Assembly (NCBI RefSeq): GCF_009801115.1
Contig: NZ_VTOL01000001.1
Span: forward strand, 62,001-126,000
Direction of reading: 5' to 3'
DNA from: Dyadobacter sp. 3J3
GTDB taxonomy: Bacteria > Bacteroidota > Bacteroidia > Cytophagales > Spirosomataceae
DNA length: 64,000 bases
The translations under genes were made by a program, and so were the position numbers. The notes under the pieces are model-generated. The model saw only the letters and a list, made by a program, of their open reading frames with translations. It did not search any database and had not been told where the DNA came from. Below, in pieces: positions 61,290 to 64,000 of the stretch (position 1 is its first letter; every line of letters begins with the position of its first letter).

Positions 61290-61340
61290 GCACCGAATTG
61301 CAATCGGGTCGGATATGGTTTAGCACCGATTGCAAATCGG
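61290..61340. repeat. Twin GCACCGA-TTGCAA-TCGG repeats
   Basis: GCACCGAATTGCAATCGG (61290-61307) and GCACCGATTGCAAATCGG (61323-61340) are near-identical 18-mers 33 bp apart, each close to a palindrome. They lie between the OYE terminator and the phosphoesterase gene. Confidence 0.6.
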
Positions 61341-61356
61341 AGTTAACCCTTACCAA

Positions 61357-62289
61357 TCAACTCCAACGGTAGGTGTGATAATTATTGGTAAAAGATCCAT
61401 CTGAAAAGAGATCAATGACGGCATAACCTGCTTTCGTTTCCTGCGTTTTTCCAAACCAATAATCTCCGCAAACCGCTCCATTGCAGCAATACGCTATATC
61501 ATTATACACAACCTGATCCAGCAAATGAATATGCCCGCTGATGGCCAGTTTGATATTTTTATGCTTATGAAATAGTTTAACCAGAGCAGCACAATCCGTA
61601 TGCATCCAACTTCCGGGAACGCGCCAGCTGCCCTCTTTCACATTTTCTCCATCCAAAAAAACACAAGCGGACAAAATTGGAATATGAGAAACAACCATTA
61701 CAGGTGTTTCTGATGACGTTTTTTTTAAATCTTTTTCCAGCCAATCCATTTGCTCTTCACCAAGCATAGCCGTGTACGGCGATCCATCCGGCTTCAACTG
61801 TACACTATCCAAAACGATAAAATGCCAGCCATTCTGGTCAAAACTGTAATGTGGTTTTGTCAATTGCAGCTGATCCATGGCTCTGGTTTTTCCGCTTTCG
61901 AAGGCAGAAACACTATGATCCTGACACCAGATATCATGATTTCCCACGCAGGTATATACGGGCAGGGAATTTTCATTTTGTAATACTTTATGATACAAAG
62001 CCCACTCCTTCTCCGACTTATCTTTTGTAACATTACGAGAACCCATCACAACATCGCCGCCATTAAAAATCAGATCAGGTTTTATTTCCAGATTTTGAAG
62101 TTGGTGCAAACATTTTGTCAGCCCGTGCGCAGCCAGAATATGCGGCTGAATATGGATGTCCGTAAGATGAGCGATGCGTAAGGCACGTTTTGGCGAAGTC
62201 GCTACCAGTGATTCTCCCTTTGACAGTACCGGCAAAGAAAATCCGCCGGCCAGTAATCCTATGTTTTTCAGTAAACTTCTACGCTGCAT
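61357..62289 (-). CDS. Exported metallophosphoesterase
   Basis: The 310-residue protein starts MQRRSLLKNIGLLAGGFSLP, a twin-arginine-type signal. The calcineurin-like phosphoesterase signatures follow in order: AHLTDIHIQPH, FNGGDVVMGS, CVGNHDIW, MVVSHIPIL and SGHIHLLDQV. All metal ligands are present, so it should be an active periplasmic phosphoesterase, probably for a phosphodiester or UDP-sugar-type substrate that cannot be identified. It stands alone. Confidence 0.9.
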   Translation of the reverse strand: MQRRSLLKNIGLLAGGFSLPVLSKGESLVATSPKRALRIAHLTDIHIQPHILAAHGLTKCLHQLQNLEIKPDLIFNGGDVVMGSRNVTKDKSEKEWALYHKVLQNENSLPVYTCVGNHDIWCQDHSVSAFESGKTRAMDQLQLTKPHYSFDQNGWHFIVLDSVQLKPDGSPYTAMLGEEQMDWLEKDLKKTSSETPVMVVSHIPILSACVFLDGENVKEGSWRVPGSWMHTDCAALVKLFHKHKNIKLAISGHIHLLDQVVYNDIAYCCNGAVCGDYWFGKTQETKAGYAVIDLFSDGSFTNNYHTYRWS

Positions 62290-62463
62290 GCCATTCAGGG
62301 TTGGTTATACAAAAATCGATAACCAGTATTTCCCTGACGTTTTGTTAGGGTTAAGTTATTGTTATTTAACCTTCTATGATCTTTATGATTAAAAAGTTTC
62401 CAACTCTTGTAATATTGTAGTCAATCCCGCGACTAATTATTCAAACACTAGTCCAAGCAAAGT

Positions 62464-62955
62464 ATGGAAAAAGAATTTGTCAGGCTCCTAAATCAACATC
62501 GCGGAATTATTTTCAAAATCTGCAAAATTTATTGTCAAAAGGAGGAAGATCGCCAGGATCTGTTTCAGGAAATTGTGCTGCAATTGTGGAAAGCCTTTCC
62601 GGCATTTAAACAAGACGCTAATGTGAGCACCTGGATGTACCGGATTGGAATGAATACTGCCATTTCCAATTACCGGAAAGAAAAAATCAGAAAATCACCG
62701 GTTTCCTTTTCAAACCTGCCTTACCCCCTGCCCGATTTTTCAGAAACGGACGATTTCATTATAGAAACAGCTCCGCTTTACAAGGCTATTGATCAATTAT
62801 CGCAAATTGAAAAAGCGTTGGTTTTGCTCTATCTCGATGATAAAAGTTATGAAGAAATGGCTGAAATTCTCGGAATTACGAAATCAAATGTAGGAGTAAA
62901 ATTAAACCGCATAAAAGCAAAACTCGAAAAATTAATTAAATCATTCCAAAATTAA
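62464..62955 (+). CDS. ECF-type RNA polymerase sigma factor
   Basis: The 163-residue sigma factor has region 2 (EDRQDLFQEIVLQLWKAFPAF and VSTWMYRIGMNTAISNYRK) and region 4 (QIEKALVLLYLDDKSYEEMAEILGITKSNVGVKLNRIKAKL). It is followed after 13 bp by a membrane protein gene that probably encodes its anti-sigma partner. The target genes are unknown. Confidence 0.92.
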   Translation: MEKEFVRLLNQHRGIIFKICKIYCQKEEDRQDLFQEIVLQLWKAFPAFKQDANVSTWMYRIGMNTAISNYRKEKIRKSPVSFSNLPYPLPDFSETDDFIIETAPLYKAIDQLSQIEKALVLLYLDDKSYEEMAEILGITKSNVGVKLNRIKAKLEKLIKSFQN

Positions 62956-62968
62956 ATCCTTATCAATC

Positions 62969-63583
62969 ATGAATTTAGACGAATTAAAAACGAACTGGAA
63001 AACAATAGACGATAAATTTTCTGCCACGCAAAAACTGACTGAACAAATGGTTTTATCTATGATAAAAGAGCAGTCAAAAAGTACGGTAACTAAAATTAAG
63101 AACAAGCTTGAAAGCACTTCATTCTTTTTCGGTGGCCTGTTGATTCTCTTTACAGCAATACTTACCGGAAATCCATTCGATTTTGTTCATTGGTTTGAAT
63201 TTATTCCTACAATTTTATATACGTTTCTGGTCTTTGCAGCACTTAAAATCCTGTTTCAGGAAATTATTTCCATAAGGAAAATCACTCTGACCCAGAGTAA
63301 TCTCCGTGAAAGTTTACAGAAAATCATAACATTGCAGGAAAGATTTAGGATTGTGATGAATATTATTTGGAAGATCAGTATATGCACCGGTTTTTTGTTT
63401 GGAATATCATTAATGATCAAAAACTTTGAAAAATATGGCTTAGCCAAATCTGCCTTATTAATTGGGGGTTTTGCGTTATTCGTTTTTGCCATATTTATTA
63501 CAGCAAATTCCATTTTCAAAAAACTCCCTGACGCTAGTACAGAAGAATTAAAAATAAATCTCGCCGAACTGGATGCGATTTGA
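62969..63583 (+). CDS. Membrane protein, probable partner of the upstream ECF sigma factor
   Basis: The 204-residue protein begins with a soluble helical segment (LDELKTNWKTIDDKFSATQKL) followed by four predicted transmembrane helices (FFFGGLLILFTAILTG, FIPTILYTFLVFAALK, IWKISICTGFLFGISLM, LIGGFALFVFAIFITANS). It lacks a recognisable anti-sigma zinc motif (HxxxCxxC). The tight spacing to the sigma gene makes an anti-sigma role likely by context only. Confidence 0.7.
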   Translation: MNLDELKTNWKTIDDKFSATQKLTEQMVLSMIKEQSKSTVTKIKNKLESTSFFFGGLLILFTAILTGNPFDFVHWFEFIPTILYTFLVFAALKILFQEIISIRKITLTQSNLRESLQKIITLQERFRIVMNIIWKISICTGFLFGISLMIKNFEKYGLAKSALLIGGFALFVFAIFITANSIFKKLPDASTEELKINLAELDAI

Positions 63584-63695
63584 AAAATAATAATTCCTAA
63601 AAATTCCCGACCTTTGCAATCCGAAAATTTATCAACAGTAAAAATCAGAATCCCCCAGATGACCGGTTTTAATTAAGGAAATCTGACCTCAAAAT

Positions 63696-64000
63696 ATGAA
63701 AGTTTGCATTGCTGAAAAGCCAAGTGTAGCGAAAGATATTGCCGAAGTACTCGGAGCAAAGCAGCGAAAAGATGGTTATTGGGAGGGCAACGGCTACCAG
63801 GTAACCTGGACATTCGGACATTTTTGCACACTAAAAGAACCTCACGATTATCACGAACGCTGGAAATTCTGGCGTTTGGAAGATCTTCCGATGATTCCTT
63901 CCAGTTTTGGCATTAAACTTATCGACAACCCCGGCGCGCTCAAACAATTTGCAGTGATTGAATATCTGGTCAAAAACTGTGAAGAAGTAATTAATTGTGG
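63696..64000 (+). CDS. topB: DNA topoisomerase III (3'-truncated by window edge)
   Basis: The visible 101 residues begin MKVCIAEKPSVAKDIAEVLGA, the Toprim start of a type IA topoisomerase with the catalytic Glu7, and continue with VTWTFGHFCTLKEPHDY, typical of TopB. The gene runs off the right edge, so the active-site Tyr and C-terminal domains are not visible. A solitary TopB of this kind relaxes or decatenates DNA during replication. Confidence 0.92.
   Translation, partial: MKVCIAEKPSVAKDIAEVLGAKQRKDGYWEGNGYQVTWTFGHFCTLKEPHDYHERWKFWRLEDLPMIPSSFGIKLIDNPGALKQFAVIEYLVKNCEEVINC

Overview
The window looks like chromosomal DNA of a Bacteroidota bacterium of the order Cytophagales, most like Dyadobacter or Spirosoma. 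This rests on a SusC/SusD pair, a PorP/SprF-type protein of the type IX secretion system, many secreted proteins and lipoproteins, TTG-N(19-23)-TAnnTTTG promoters and moderate AT content. It is mostly ordinary housekeeping and catabolic sequence. I saw no rRNA, tRNA, prophage, insertion sequence or CRISPR array. Both edges cut a gene: mgtE on the left and topB on the right.

Layout. 1-4.4 kb: mgtE, serine dehydratase, D-aminoacyl-tRNA deacylase, a MazG-like hydrolase and a small membrane protein. 4.4-9.9 kb: sucAB (2-oxoglutarate dehydrogenase E1 and E2) and a PorP/SprF protein. 10-15 kb: a very large TolB-like/Omp85-like protein, an FAD oxidoreductase and cmk. 15-25.7 kb: a catabolic region with lutBC, lutA, a mutarotase, a lactonase, an FAH-family hydrolase, an SDR dehydrogenase, a UxaA-family dehydratase and a divergent AraC regulator. 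Together these fit non-phosphorylative breakdown of L-fucose or L-rhamnose to pyruvate and L-lactate, with the Lut proteins oxidising the lactate. 26-31.3 kb: adenine deaminase, an ECF sigma factor, rarA and small hypothetical genes. 31.4-40 kb: ThuA and GH18 proteins, DUF1684, two secreted hypothetical proteins and a large SWIM-SNF2 helicase.

40.1-43.5 kb holds a three-gene signalling module: a histidine kinase with a cyclic-nucleotide-binding-like domain, a response regulator fused to glutaredoxin-like and thioredoxin-reductase-like domains, and a UBP-type zinc finger. Both thiol-redox domains of the fusion have lost their catalytic cysteines. 43.7-50.1 kb is a tightly packed six-gene ergothioneine operon: DUF427, a flavin disulfide reductase, ABC ATPase (EgtV-like), permease/binding-protein fusion (EgtU-like), egtB and egtD. 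The binding domain of the EgtU-like protein has its two halves in swapped order, a circular permutation. That is the most striking single observation in the window.

50.3-57.2 kb is a SusC/SusD pair followed by two secreted glycerophosphodiester phosphodiesterases, suggesting uptake and cleavage of glycerophosphodiesters. A perfect palindrome lies in the likely promoter. 57.6-64 kb holds small secreted proteins, an ArsR regulator with a well-defined leaderless promoter/operator and an Old Yellow Enzyme, a phosphoesterase, an ECF sigma/anti-sigma-like pair and topB. Several families of hairpin-forming intergenic repeats are scattered through the window; one pair shows compensatory changes in its outer stem.
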